A stretch of DNA of 64,000 bases, taken from the NCBI RefSeq assembly GCF_029784155.1, contig NC_073693.1, forward strand, positions 285,358,875 through 285,422,874, written 5' to 3'. Positions 13,100-25,849 of this stretch are shown here, piece after piece (within the stretch, counting starts at the first letter, position 1; each line of letters begins with the position of its first letter). The notes beneath the pieces were generated by a model that made no database searches, was not told the origin of the DNA, and worked only from the letters and a program-made list of their open reading frames with translations. Origin of the DNA: Uranotaenia lowii (taxonomy: Eukaryota > Arthropoda > Insecta > Diptera > Culicidae). The position numbers and the translations under genes are program-made.

Positions 13100-14230
13100 G
13101 AAGGAAGGACCGGTTCAAGGGGGCTCATTTTTCTATTTACAATTTTTAGTTCAAGTCATAAATTTAATGTAGTAACAAGGAATAATTTAATCCCAAAAGG
13201 TGTTTGAAAATAACTGTTAACAAACTTGTCAGAAAATTGGCTAATAAGTCCTAATAACACTCGAGATCTAAGACATATCGTTCAACGACTCTTTATGACG
13301 TTCACGTATTGAAACTAATTTTAAATTGTCAATTTTGATTTGCAATTTAATGAACCTTTTATATTGAAACTCAAATATTGAAACACAAAAACCCTACCTC
13401 TTCTTTAAAATTGCTTTTTTATAACCAATTTTAGCCTCAACTTTGTGAAATGCTCAACTCCTTATTCGAAATACACACAGCCCCAAAATTCACATTTTTC
13501 TGAGGTGCAAAGGGCTTACGAGCTAATTCTGATTGATTTTGTTTCCCTAAAACTTTTTAAAATAGGTAAAAATTATTTAAGAAAATTCGACACTTTTCTG
13601 ACAAAGCTTTGAATTAACTTTCCACAAGTTCGCAGCAATTTTCGACTTCTACGAAACAAGTCATAGAAATTTTGTATCTGCTTAAATTTTCCAATTCTGT
13701 AAAGTAAATAATAGATTTTTAACGAATTTTTTATGAAGTAGGAGTTACTATAATTTTCAATATTTTGTCAAGTAAAAATCAAATCGTTTAACAGATTACA
13801 ACAAATTTGTTAAATGAAATAAAACCAATTTTTTAACTTTCTTCAGTAATGTCAGAAATAGTTTATTTTTCAAATTTTTAAAAACTTTTGAATTAGACTT
13901 TTTTAGATCATTTATCATCATCATCATCATAAAAATATAATTTTTGAATTGATTAAAGTATAATATTTAAAAAAAAAATCAGAATCAGTTTTCATCTTTC
14001 CTGTTGATGTGAAGCACGGTTATCAATGATTGATTTCGCTCAAAACAGATTCATTTATGAATTTATCAACTCCATTTCACCAAAACGAGAGGTGATAGAC
14101 AAAATCTGACAAAAGATTCGAGTTCAGAATGCAAAAATCTACCATATCAATCATTAAAACATAGACACCAAAATGCTGAATCTTGGATCATCATTTAAAA
14201 TTCAATAAATATTTTTAACCATTGTAAATG
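13100..14230 (-). repeat. G-tract family copy (partial)
   Basis: It starts with GGACCGGTTCAAGGGGGCTC and then follows the same order of phrases as 2640-3740 and 4195-4440, including GTCAGAAAATTGGCT, TATGACGTTCACGTATTGAA, TTTCTTCAGTAATGTCAGAA, ATTGATTTCGCTCAAAAC and CACCAAAACGAGAGGTGATA. This includes the segment that forms the 3' part of the element at 60698-62144. It has no coding content and no identifiable outer right end. Confidence 0.6.
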
Positions 14231-16053
14231 TTCTAGAATGTTAAAAACTAATATTTTTCATCTTCATATTATATTTTAATCAGTAAAGTTAAGTTGGCAG
14301 AAAGGAATCGATATTGAAAATGAACGAGTAGAGTTTAATTAGAAGCATTTTTTTTACATACCATTATCTTTTCCCTCATGGAACAAATTTTTATTTTCAT
14401 AATCTTGAATTGTTCTTACTGAGGAACATAACTTTTACCGATGAGGCCGATTAAATAAATTTACCAAAAATTAATGTATTCTTTTTTTAAATTTTCAAAT
14501 TAATTTACCGAATTTTATAGTTTAACTAATAACAGTTTTTTGAAATATTTTTATTAAGTGTTTCTTTGATTTTAAATTCTGAATATTTGTGTTTTGAAAA
14601 CAAAATCTTCTTAGAAGCCTTTAAATCTAAATTTATACCAAGAAAAACTTTTTTTTGCTTTTGTTCACAAGGAACAGTTCTCTCGTTTTAGTTGGATAAC
14701 GTGCCGCTATAAAGCCTACCCCTATTCCGGTAACCTAAATCTAATTTTTATTGTGCTTTCAATATTGACCTCAAAACTTGGAATTTATTATTTTTATTTT
14801 CATCAGCTCCAAATTTGATCGTTCAAAGAATCACACATTTTTCAACGATTATTTTTTCAGAGATGATGAATTGAGCATGTTGTATTTCAAATATATAAAT
14901 TCATTGTAGTGAACTGCAATGGGAAATATACTTTTTTAGTCTTTTATTTCGATTACTGAAAGAATTTTAACTTGAAAAAATAATTAACTCTGACTTCGAT
15001 CGCTGCCACACTTGAAATAGCATTAAATGTTCTCTTTTTGACCAAATTAAATTCAATCATCATCTATGTATGTGTTTTGAATATATTATCTTAAGTTCAA
15101 AATGGATTTTGTTATTCATTTAAAAATTTACATTTTAAATTATGATGAAATACTATTTCTAATTTAAGATATTACAGAGGAATTATTCAATCAACCCTTC
15201 AATTGAAAATGAAGAAAAGAAATATAAATTAATATAAAAAAAAAATATCAATTTTAATCACTTAGCCAAGCAATTTTCAGGCATTTCTGACCCGATTTGA
15301 AATTTATTATCAAATTAGGAATATATTTCCTTTTAAATCGAATTTAATGTAAGGTACACCGGGGTAAGTGGGGACGGTTTTTCGTATAGTTCAACTTTAA
15401 AAAATTATTAGAAAATCAACAGTGGATCAATTTTGATAAAATTGCATTCAATGTGATGCAAAATATGTTGTTTACAAATGCTGACGAGATGAGCTTGATA
15501 GACGAAAAGCGAAAAAAGTTATCACTTAAATTGTAATGGACTGTTGGTGTCTTCACTTACCCCGCTTTATGGGGTAAGTAGGGACGGTAGATTTTCCCTT
15601 TGATTTTTCAGGAAAATTTCAGCGAATTTGTGTTTTCTTAGATGAGTACGTTATTTTATTGCTCGAACCGTCCAAAATTTTGAAAAAAGTTAATCGTAGT
15701 GATTATTGTGTGTAATTTATGTTGCAACACACGAGATCCGATTTTATCGAAAATATATACTTATTCCAGAAAACACAAGTAATTTTCCCAACTTTTCATG
15801 ATCTGAATGTTAAATAAAGCTAAAATGTATTGAATGAAGGAGTGCAAATTGAAAAAATGTGTAAACATCATATATACTTGAAGCCGTCCCCACTTACCCC
15901 AGGTAGGGTTAGGAGACAACATTTTAGATTTTTGTAAATAAACTCTTTTTTCTCAATTTTTAATCGTCGTTTCTTTTCCTAACTTGTTGTTTCGAATGTA
16001 AGGATTGTTTCAATGTAGAGTTTTTCGTCAAGAGCCAGCTAATTTCTTAAGAA

Positions 16054-16067
16054 GGCGCGCGCGCGTG

Positions 16068-16098
<31 letters not shown>

Positions 16099-17100
16099 TA
16101 GCGTGGTGAAAATTGACGTGATTAGGTTCGTTCAGTCGTTGGTGTTAATAAATAAAGTGTAATAATGCTGCTGGAGCAAGAGAGCAGCAATGGTGATTTC
16201 CTCCTCCGTTCAGTTGCCTGGGTGTACATCAGGCAAGCGAGGCGCGCTCGGATGCGTTTTTTCTTTCCTTTCTTTTCCTCTTTCTCACCCTGTTTGCATA
16301 ATGCGTTAGAACGTTTTTGCCCGTTAGGTCGTTCTTGCTCTTCTCGTTTTCAACGCGTGAAAAACTTCGGTGAGTTGCACCGGCACCAAGTGCGTTATAC
16401 GTGTATGACAATGCCACGTTAGGACGTTTTTGCTCTTCTAGTTTTAAGCGCGCGATAATCTTCGGTGAGTTGCTCCAGTGCCATACGTGTATGACAATGC
16501 CACGTTAGGACGTTTTGCTCTTCTCATTTTAAGCGCGCGATAAAATTGTGCATTGTACGTGTATGACAATGCCACGTTAGGACGTTTTCTCTCCTCGTCA
16601 TTAACGCGCGGTAAAACTCGGTGAGTTGCACCGGTGCTAAGTACATTGTATGTGTATGACAATGCCACGTTAGGACGTATTTGCTCTAAATAAAAACGCG
16701 ATGAACTCGATAGTGTGCGACGCGACGAACATTAAATATTTAACTTTGCTTTGATCACATCCCTTCCCAAAGGGAATCCAGATCTAATTTACCTTCCCCA
16801 CTAACAAACCACCCTTCCTGTGACGACCGTGGAGATTTAGAGGTGTATTCGGTCTCTAGTAGCAACGGAAGTCGAACTAACAATCCTTCCCTTTCCCCGA
16901 TGAACCGTAAGGACGTGGCCGGCGCCGTTATTGACCATATAAGATAAGGAACCTTCGAAACGTGTACACAGAAAATGGTAAGCTAATCCCAAGCCCCATT
17001 TATTTGGATCTGTGTACAATTTTGATGGTTCTTGTCAATCACGGAGAAGCAACTACTGAAATGTACGGTTTATCTAAGCTCAAGCTCAAGCTCAAGCTCA
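16054..17100 (+). mobile_element. Non-LTR retrotransposon insertion (internally deleted) with long TSD
   Basis: A direct repeat of at least 23 bp (starting AGAGCCAGCTAATTTCTTAA) lies at 16031-16053 and again at 17101-17123, exactly bracketing this insert: a target-site duplication of the kind left by target-primed reverse transcription. The insert ends in a short 3' tail of tandem AAGCTC/CTCAAG units, as seen in some LINE clades. It begins with a (GC)n(GT)n run followed by a promoter-like segment and about four 70-95-bp tandem repeats. The 3' half (about 16760-17070) resembles the 3' UTR of mosquito I/LOA-group LINEs by my recollection. No ORF1 or reverse transcriptase is present, so it is a short internally deleted derivative moved in trans. 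Confidence 0.75.
16297..16700 (+). repeat. Tandem repeat array inside the LINE derivative
   Basis: Units begin with CGTGTATGACAATGCCACGT (or TGTGTATG..) at about 16400, 16486, 16558 and 16651, with a degenerate first unit near 16300; spacing is 86, 72 and 93 bp. Each unit continues TAGGACGTTTTTGCTC, then GCGCGATAA, then GGTGAGTTGCACCGG. Tandem 5' UTR repeats are known from several non-LTR elements, where they can carry promoter activity; that role here is inferred. Confidence 0.8.
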
Positions 17101-17358
17101 AGAGCCAGCTAATTTCTTAAGAAATCTGCGATTGAAAAAGATGCACATCAACTCCACATCGTAGTTGAAAATAGAAAATTACCAAAAAGTCACCGTAAAC
17201 ATACGCTATTGTCGGAACCGTATCTCTTTTACAGTTTTTGGATAGATTACAAGTAAATTTAACATTCTACATTAAAAGTTTGAAAAAATAGTTTACAGTA
17301 TTGTTTTAATAGCCACCGTCCCCACTTACCCCGCGTCCCCACTTACCCCGGTGTACCT

Positions 17359-20300
17359 TATTCTATTTTCATGCACTGATTCTCATGTACGAAGCTTTAA
17401 ATTTTGGTTTTATTCGAAATTTAAATTCGCATTCGTTTTCTAGTGTTTTAAAAACATTGACTTTTGAATCGTATAAGAAAAAAAATATTATGTTTTCGAG
17501 TTCATGTGATAGTTTAGAATAAGAAAATGGTTTTAGAAATAAATTTCCTACTTTAATGTGCTTTTTTGGAATTTTGAAATCGTATTGTTTCATGCTAAAT
17601 TTTAATTTCGAAAGCTCTTCCTCCCATGTACGAATTCTACGCACGGGCTTAAGCTCTAGTTAGATATTTCTTTAAAATCCTAACTTTCGAACGAAGGTTC
17701 TAGAAGTCGTCAATTTTATTATGAAGTTTATAAAAGTAAAGGGATTTCGAGAGTTTCATTATGAAGATTTTTTTTTTGATTTTGCATAAATTAGCTAGTT
17801 ACAAGCTTATTCTTTTTAATTACAAGCATAACCATTATTAGCATTTGTGAAAATAGAAGAAATAAAATTAGGAGATGAAGTTTGCAGTTCAAATCAGATC
17901 TATTTTATACTCTTGTAAACTAGATTAAAAATTTGAGATTATAAGTTGAAACTTTGTTTTTTGAAGAATCTGCTTTGTAAATAATGTTAAACAACAAACC
18001 AAAAAAAAAATGACTGAAATTCAACTGAACTTGTACATAACCAACCATTATTAATCATTTATTATTTATTTCATAATTTTAATACTGTGGAAATTTATTC
18101 AAATAGAAATCAAGATTTTTCAAAGATCAAAATTTTCAAAACGATTAAAAATTTTATTTTATTTTTGTGGTTTCTTCTGGTTGTATTTCCAAACTGACTC
18201 GGATTGAATAAAATGTTTAAATTTTGAACCCAGAATTAAAACTATTAAACGGCGATCTTCTGCAATCGGATTCCCCAATAAAATTCTCACATTGATTTTG
18301 TTATCTTGATTATAAAACTCAACTTCGAACTGCATCTTAATTTGAATTTTTTATATTATTTCCAAATCTGTATGCTGCCTTTTGAACCTGAGTTCAAAAT
18401 ATTAATTCTGAATTTTAGAACGATTTTTGAATCTCATTTTCAAATAATAATTCTTATTACTAATATCGAAGTCTTTTATAAATAGTCATCTCCCACTCCT
18501 ATACTTTCGAAATTCCGAAAGGTGTGTATAAATAATATCTATTTGGGGCTTTCCATTGGAAAATTCGAAAAATTATTTGAAAATTAAAACAGTTGAAAGA
18601 GCGAAAATCAAACAGTAGAAGATGGAAATTGTATCATTTTTTGTATTTGATTTTTTTTTAAATTTTGTTTCTAAAATCACTATTTTTTATATTGTACAAT
18701 GTAGGATTTATACAATTAAAAATTTAGAATAATTTTTTTACAAACATTGAAATTTGTATCAAAGCCCTAAACCAGGAATCATTCAGTTATTTCTTTGAAG
18801 TTTAACATTATTTTGATGTAAATTTTTAAACTTCAGACTTCAGATTTCCGATTTTTCAATTCTGGTTCTCATGGGTTATAAAACTATGTTTAGATCCAAT
18901 TCTGCATTGGAATTAAAAGTAAAAATTTCAAATCCGTATCTTTAAAATGGTTTGTAATTTCCCTTTTATATTCCGAAATGGTGTGTTTCGAGTTTCGAAT
19001 ATGGAAAATGTAGCTAGTTTAAGTTTGAAATGAAAAACCAAAATTCGAATCAGAATTTCCTTCCAATGATGATCCAAACTAATGTTCAAGAACAACAAAT
19101 TGGATACATAACCCGAAATCTGATCACATACATCGAATTTGAAGGTTTCAAGCAAATTTAGATCCACAAAATCCGGAATGATTCTAACCTAAGCTTCCTT
19201 TTTTCATCAGTATCCGGGGCTATTTCCTCTATTATTCGCTAATATCAAAATTATTCATAAAAATCAAGAAAAAAAACACCTTAAACATTGTTTTTTTTTA
19301 TCGAAACACATCTGTCACCCGTTCGTTGCTAAGAGTGGGTGGCGCAAAATATGTTTAAATTCCAAAATCCAAAAAAGTAATTTTGAGATATATGTTTTAT
19401 TCGCAATTATCTCGGTTTATAATCATATTATTCTCCGTTATCTAGCCGAAATTAGGAGCCGATACGATATTTCCTGTTGATGTTTTGGCCTTTCAAAGTT
19501 GGACATTTTTGGAGTGGGTGACGCTTGGCGACAAACGTATTAAATCATATTTTTCTTGTAGTTATTTTTTGTCATGATATATATTTTTTGATGTTCTCAA
19601 AAAATTTGCAATCAAAATACTAGAATTATGTTTTTTGCATCCAAATTTTTTGAAACATGACTCCATTTATGTGTTTGTTTAATTCAGCAAATAAAGTGAA
19701 AAAAAATCAGGCAAAGTCTGGACTTAAGTTCTGAGTCGAGATTTTTATTTTTGAATTTCTTTTGATCGTTCATCAAAATTAGATTAGGAATTTGAAAATT
19801 CGAGTTTAAAGAAGAACTTTTAGCTTGGTATGGTTTTAATCCCCAAAACATCCCCATTCCTACGGCCATGGATTGAACCCTTTTGAAACAAAAGCCTCTT
19901 CCTGAAAAGATACTTTAAAAGTTATTTTCAAACTTTATTTTCATTGGTTTATCAATTATTTTCGAAGAATCGACCAATACGACTCTAACATTTTGATCAC
20001 TTGCACTTAATATGGTGCAATAGTCGATTTTATTTCTAGATAAACTTACATATAGTAATTTGTAGATTCGTAGAAAAAGCTTTAAAATCTTATTAAAATA
20101 TGGATTAAATGAAATTGGAATAAAATCATTCCTAGAGTTTTTTTTTAATATACATTTTTCAATTTCCTATTTCAGATCTAAATAAATATCACCTATGATT
20201 TAGGTATTCCAAAAAAACTGAAAATATAATTTAAAAAGTCCATACTTTTCATGGAAACACTAATTTTATGTTACTTTTTGTTAGATTTTAAAATAAACCA

Positions 20301-20380
20301 TACAAAATTCCAATGAAACTTCATGAGATCTAAGAGAGCCTCACTTATTCAACTCTAAGGCATGCATCTTCAAGAATATG
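17359..20380. other. AT-rich intronic stretch, no gene seen
   Basis: Much of this, especially 17400-19200, is built from phrases such as AATTCGAA, TTGAATTT and TCTGAATTTT that also fill 22600-23600 and 59450-60250, suggesting old G-tract family relics. Open frames on the - strand (17369-17644, 18928-19167, 19684-19869) are low-complexity and show no motif. Confidence 0.4.
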
Positions 20381-20387
20381 ATGACTA

Positions 20388-20531
20388 TCTTACAAATCTT
20401 ACAATCTTACATCTGACAAATGCTAAAACCATCAGCCCACAGAAAAAGTACTATGTATGCCGTTATCTAGATTCGATCTCATGACTGCTGGCTTAGAAGA
20501 CTTGAACACTATCCTCTAGGCCACGATCAGC
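20388..20531 (-). mobile_element. tRNA-derived SINE
   Basis: Reading the - strand from about 20531, the head carries a Pol III A-box (TGGCCTAGAGG) and, about 35 nt later, a B-box (GATCGAATCTA), as in a tRNA-related region of roughly 70 nt. It is followed by a unique body and a short repetitive tail made of GTAAGATT units (20388-20412). This head, body and simple-repeat tail layout is that of a tRNA-SINE. No convincing target duplication was found. It is not a functional tRNA: the acceptor arm does not close. Confidence 0.6.
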
Positions 20532-20699
20532 AACAATTTGTTTAATAATTTTGTTGAAGCCTGTAAAACTAAAAATTGGAAACACCCTACTGGACACAAT
20601 CTCTTGGGTCCCTAATTTGTTGACCACCAAGGGTGCAATTTCTTTTGGATCATAAATGAAAGCTAATACTTCTTCAAAAACCCACTCTTACTGTTGAGA

Positions 20700-21620
20700 G
20701 ATGAGTTTTGGAAGAATTTGGGCCATGAACCTCTATAGCGTGCAACCTGACGCCTTTTGGCCCGTTTTCGCGAGAACTAAGTATGTAAATGTCTGGCTGT
20801 CGGTGGAAAGTTGAAGCTCGAGCTATGATGTTGATGGGTAATTATTTCGTTACCATTGCGCGCGCGCTGTTTAGCATCTCTTATTTAGGAGTAGGTACTT
20901 GTCAGAAGAGTGGGTACATCAAAGTCCACCTTTTTCGACCGAGAGTCATAAAACCAAAACCCACTTTTAATCATTTCTTCCCCTTGGAGTTCCAGTTTCT
21001 TTCTCTTAAATAGCTAGTCGAAAAACAAGGCGACAATGATCCGCCACAATATCATACTTAGTACATCTCGCGCGTTTCCAGACAAACCCAAAACAAAAAA
21101 CTGAGCGGTGGTGTTAAAATTTTAATGATCACTCATCTTTGCAGTTGAAACGTAAACCACTGCACCGAGCGATGCTGACGACTCTCGAGCTGCCCTTATT
21201 TCCCGTTTATTTCGGCCCGTTTTGCCCTCTCCTCTTCTTCTGTTGTTTTTTCGGCTGATCAGATCGCTTGAAGATCGTTTTGTAGAGAAAAAAGCGCACA
21301 CCGAATCGCAGATGAATGCAATTTTCGACGTCAGCGCAAACAAGCACCATTTCACTTACCGAGAGCGGTACCGAATTGGTATCTTGATGCTATTTTGTTG
21401 TTTCGGGTTCCGATTTCCGAATGATGCTGAGGCGAGCGAAAAAAACAGTCTCTCTAACGGAAATGCGAGCGGGCGCCACCGCCTGGCTGCTGAATATGGA
21501 ACACGTGGTGGAGAGTCAGGCGTTGAACTCGGGGCTGACCTTTTGGCACTCGATCGAGGGTTTTTTGTTTTCCTTGCAAGTTATCTCCTGGAAAGAAGTT
21601 ACATCAAGTTGTAACGAGTT
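20700..21620. other. Moderate-GC island without an assigned gene
   Basis: This island stands out from flanking AT-rich DNA and has restriction-like, non-repetitive sequence. Open frames exist (21222-21614 on +, 21122-21355 on -) but overlap on opposite strands and match no family I know. On the - strand CTCG|GTAAGT (near 21350) resembles a splice donor. An enhancer, an alternative promoter or an unrecognised exon are all possible. Confidence 0.3.
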
Positions 21621-22430
21621 GCATACACATATATTTTGCGACTCTGGGAAATACCCCCGAAACCCAATTTTTGATATCAGAAATGATGGATGGCAGTTTT
21701 TTTTCCCTCAAAGTCATAACAGTGTTTATATGTGGAACTTTTGACACTGTTCTCGAAGCATTATCGAAAAGTACTTCTTTTCGACACTGTTGTTTACGGC
21801 AGGAAAGGCAGCTCTTTTCGAAACCAAACTCAGTAATATTGAAAACAGACATTGTAGTGCGGAGTTGCAAAAATGTTAGCAATAAGTTGCAAAAAGTAAT
21901 TTTTTTCATCCCGAATTGTAAATTGTAAAGTGGATAATAACGTCGATTGCTGAAAAAATCGAATTTTGCAACTAGTTTTTTACACAATTTTTCGCAAAGC
22001 CGGAAAAAACTCTTGTGAAAATCAAGTAACGCCTGCAGACAACGGTTGTACTTTTGCCTTCGAATACAAAACAAAGTCAAAAGTTTGTATGATTACTTCA
22101 ATTTTTTTCCAGTATCCTTCCAAATTTTAAAATGTTTGTAAAAATATCAGGATGAAAATTTAATTAAATCCTCTCATTTTCCTTTTTTAAAATTTTTATA
22201 ATCTTTATTTGAAACCTTAGCTTTTGGAAAAAGATAGATTTCGAGCATTTAGTCCAAATCTAGCACAGCTAGTACATCTCTCACTATTTTTCTGTTATTT
22301 TGGATATTATATTTATTTGGGTATTAGATATGTTTAAAAGTTCAACCAATTTTAATAATTTAGACGTCCAAAAATAAAAAAAAAAGATTTTTTTCAAATT
22401 GTATTTTTAAAATCTTTGTCATCTCTCTTC

Positions 22431-23060
22431 ATGGCCCTAGAAACGGAAGGGAAGGGGGATAAACCCCGCATGAGGGTCCAGAAAAGCAATTGATGTATTC
22501 TACTCTGCACTCAAAATTTGAAATTCTTAATCAAATTTTGATCATTCAATAAAGTTATTCAAGACTCAAGAGTAACAATCTAAACTCAAAGATAATACCA
22601 AAACCTCAAAAATCAATCTCAAATTAAGAATTCTGCTTCATTTTTTCAAAATTTGTTTGCCTGTTGATAGAAACTCGTTTCTTAACATTAAATTTTCAAG
22701 AAGATTAAACTCATTGCAGAGGTGTTCTGGTTCCATATTATCAATATCTTAATTGTTTTCCTGTTTTCATATTTTGAATTCGATATCCAGTTTTGAATGT
22801 TAGATTTTCGGTTCGAATCATAATTAAAAAAAAGAAATGAAATGCTCTTTTGAAATCGTTCAAATCTGGTTTGAATTTCATTAACAAATTTGATTAATGA
22901 TTTTCGAAATTCACATACCTTTTCATTATTTTCATAATAATTTTCCAAGTATGAAAAAAAAAATTAATACCATCCTGAGTTTTTGTTTGATATTTATATG
23001 AAATTCTCAAGCTAAAGATATTTAAATCCCATTAAAAAGTATTATAACAAAGTTCTTATG
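22431..23060 (-). repeat. G-tract family copy (right-end fragment)
   Basis: It begins with ATGGCCCTAGAAACGG, a G-rich block and GGATAAACCCC. The order AGGGTCC, CACTCAAAATTTGAAATTC, AAAGTTATTCAAGA, GAGTAACAATCTA, ACCAAAACCTCAAAAA is then the reverse complement of 60250-60440 in the element at 58892-60450. The opposite end is not seen, so this is a truncated copy. Confidence 0.65.
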
Positions 23061-23072
23061 CAGAAATCAAAC

Positions 23073-23234
23073 GTTATTAACCCTTCGTTTCATAAAGTAA
23101 CAAATTTGCAACAATTAATGTATGGAAAAAGTGAAAAATCGTATTTTATTTTTTTTTCTTGATGTGCTCATCATTTCTAACTGTAAAAAATAATTTTTAA
23201 GGAAAATAAAAAAAAATAAAATGAAGTGTTAAGC
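23073..23234. repeat. Short palindromic repeat with AACCCTTCGTTTCAT end
   Basis: The left end TTAACCCTTCGTTTCATAAA and the right end ATGAAGTGTTAAGC are weak inverted repeats. The whole unit is the reverse complement of 7428-7577. It is a non-coding MITE-like repeat of about 160 bp. Confidence 0.5.
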
Positions 23235-23649
23235 TTTGAATTGATCATCCAGAATTGATAACTCACAATCAGGTTCTTCTTTTTTTTTATTTAATTCAGA
23301 TTTTTTTTTAATTCGCAAGCCGGATTACAAGTTATAATAAAAATAATAAATTCAGATTGAAGCCCAAAACTTTAGAATTAAAATTACAGATCCATGGTTG
23401 AGAGTTTGAAACAAACTTCCGTTCTTGACTCGTAACGGAAACGCTGATTTATAATCTAAATTAAGGAACTATTTTTTTCTGTTTATCTTTGAAATCGCAT
23501 TGTAATTCGGAAAGAGATCCAAAATTCGAATACTGAGTTCAGGTGCACAATTTAAATTCAAAGCGAATATGTATTCAAAGTTCAGACTCAGATACAGCTC
23601 GTAAATTACTTTCATAATCAAGATATAATTCTCAAGATGACTATTTTGT

Positions 23650-25610
23650 TGAGTGTATTCGAGTGTCTGTGTTGGAGTGTATTCGAAAAAAATTTTTTGT
23701 GATTAACTTTTGAATGCATAGATTAAAATTGATGAAATTTTCAATGAAGTTAATATGATAATATAATGTTCATGAGCAAATTTTTGTGATATTTTGTCAA
23801 GTGGTTTTTGAGATTATAACAAATTTAGCCGATTGTTTTCCAACACATTTGACTTTTTATCACACCCCCATCGTTTTTTGCGAAAATGGCACGATTTCAG
23901 ATTCAACTTAAATAGTGTATAAGCTTTTCAGAGAAAACGGTAGGGGAGAATGAGGATACTTGATCCCTGGGGATACTTGATTCCTTAGCTGTATCTCGAA
24001 ACTGGAATATCTTACAAAGATCAAATGTTCTAGAATAATGTGCCAAAATGAGCAAAATAACAATGCTTGTAGTTTAAAAAAATTTAACAAAATAATTGTT
24101 AGAGAAATTGAACTTTGTTTGAAAAATTTCACAAAATGTAACTTGAAGATCTTTTTTCATCACTTTAAAATGTTCTTTACATGGGAAATAATGAAAAAAA
24201 TATTTGTCCCAATGTATCAATCGTTCGAGCGTAAAATGAACTTCATAATACCAAATTTTCTAAGCGATGGAAAACTCTCAACTTTTTTCAGAAAAAGTTT
24301 TCTAAAATGTTGATTATGGGTACAATTGATCCCTTAGAGTTGGGTACAATTGATCCCCCTTCCAAACGGCATATTCTTCTTCTGAATTGATCGTTATGAT
24401 TGCTGATTACGAAATTACTAATATTTATCCAAAAAATTTAATTTTATCAAGCAATTGTCTAAAGAAAAGAGCAAAAATAATTTATTTTCTCTTAATTATA
24501 AAAAATAGCGCCTTCAAGTATGCAATGTAATTAGCGTTGAGACAAAGTTATAGAATTTTCTTCTTATGTCTGCTATAAATTGTGAAATGAGAACAAACAT
24601 GACCAAAATAGTCAATTAACATTCTATCTTGGGGTTTTGTTTGATTTTTATACAAGGATTAGGGCTTCCTGAATAAAAGATCAAGTCTCCTTCAATAGGG
24701 GATCAAGTCTCCCCTAACTTCAGAAAAATCGCAATTTTTTTACTCCCACGAAAATGCTTCTAGTTCTTCAACGGGTTCAAGTATCGTTCTAATTTTTGGA
24801 GCATAGAAACTTGAAGTTACAAGCTATCAGAAAATGTCAAAGACGGCGAGTTGCTAAATTTTTCCAATAAGATATGGTGAAAATAAGAAAAGGGGATCAA
24901 GTATCCCCACTCTCCCCTAAACATTAATTCTTTGAATTTTGTCTCCTTGATTATCTCCAGAAAATACAGGTGAGACTTGTCAACGAAAAGTTTCTGGTTG
25001 GAATCCTGCCAGATGACCACTAAAGAGTTCGTTTTGCTGTCCATTTCGAAATTTTATAAAATATCTCCTCACAAGCAGTCCTAATGTTTTGCGCACGATT
25101 TGACCACCGTATTTTGTTTATTTTACCAGTGGGCAGCTTTTCTTCTCTATAGAAATGAAGTCAGGCCTATTTATAAATCAGTTAGACGAACCAGTCAGAA
25201 AAATTTGACTTTTCTATCACTTCCTTCATTCATGTTTTCCTATTGAGCTTGTGAAAAACCTATCACATTCCTTCCACTTCAGGAAACAATCATCTTCACT
25301 TTTATTAAAATTTAAGCTACATATTGGATCCTCTAGGACCCCTTAGCGATTAACCATGTGGATTTTTGTCGAATAGTTGATTTTCGGCTATTTTTGGGTC
25401 TCCCACTGAAACTTTTTGGAATTTTTCTCGATTCTGCTCAAACATTTTTGTCAATGAACTTCAGTATTCGACGGTATCTCAAAAACCACTGAACAGATTG
25501 TCACCAAATTTTGCACACGTTCAGTACACATTACATTACTAGGTAAATTCATTGAAAATTTTATCAATATCCATCTAGGCATTGTCGAGAGAGGTGAACT
25601 AAAACTAATC
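23650..25610. mobile_element. Tc1-like element with long TIRs, copy 1 (interrupted by a MITE)
   Basis: The left part (AATGCATAGATTAAAATTGA, AAATTTTCAATGAAGTTA, AAGTGGTTTTTGAGAT) and the reverse complement of 25440-25600 (AATGCCTAGATGGATATTGA, AAATTTTCAATGAATTTACC, CAGTGGTTTTTGAGAT) form terminal inverted repeats of over 100 bp. A second copy of the same element, including unique interior phrases (TTTGCGCACGATTTGACCAC, AGAAATGAAGTCAGGCCT), is at 48450-49610. Transposase is not preserved. The MITE at 23943-24917 splits this copy. Exact ends are approximate. Confidence 0.7.
23943..24917. mobile_element. TA-flanked TIR element with GGATACTTGATCCCC motif
   Basis: Ends GGGGAGAATGAGGATACTTG (left) and the complement of GGGGAGAGTGGGGATACTTG (right), flanked by TA at 23941-23942 and 24918-24919. 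The (A/G)(C/A)TTGATCCC motif recurs just inside the left end (TGGGGATACTTGATTCC), at about 24318-24360 as GGGTACAATTGATCCC twice, and near 24675-24715 as GATCAAGTCTCC twice. It sits inside the repeat at 23650-25610, whose other copy lacks it, so it is the later insertion. No coding sequence. Confidence 0.85.
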
Positions 25611-25825
25611 CAAATTTCAATAAATCGCATGCAACAAACTGGCTTACAATGTACTAGTTCAAATCGAACATTTTTGAAATATCGAATTCAACCAGTGATA
25701 CAATTTTCATCATCTACAGTTTGATTCTCGTTCTTTCAACTATTTTGGCTCTCATAGAATTTTTCAATAAAATACCTTAAACTTTATTTCTTCCCCCCAT
25801 CGAGATTTTCAGATAATCGAAAGGA

Positions 25826-25847
25826 GGGGGGGGGGGGGGGGGGGGGG
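25826..25847. repeat. Poly-G run
   Basis: Twenty-two consecutive G residues, followed by TGGTG. Such runs recur next to the ends of the G-tract family (60396, 60726, 62096). Length is likely unreliable in sequencing. Confidence 0.9.
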
Positions 25848-25849
25848 TG

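Larger units (their letters stand above)
15352..17358. mobile_element. TA-flanked TIR element with GGGGTAAGTGGGGACGG motif
   Basis: Terminal inverted repeats AGGTACACCGGGGTAAGTGG (left) and its near-perfect complement at the right end, flanked by TA at 15350-15351 and 17359-17360. The GGGGTAAGTGGGGACGG motif recurs internally at about 15573 (+), 15885 (-), 17318 (-) and 17335 (-). The native element is about 0.95 kb; the rest is a nested non-LTR insertion at 16054-17100. It has no transposase and is a non-autonomous element, probably Tc1/mariner-mobilised given the TA duplication (inference). Confidence 0.85.

Noticed and set aside
21604..22080. 158-codon open frame on -
   Set aside because: No recognisable motif; it overlaps other open frames on the + strand and spans a composition change. 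Probably chance.
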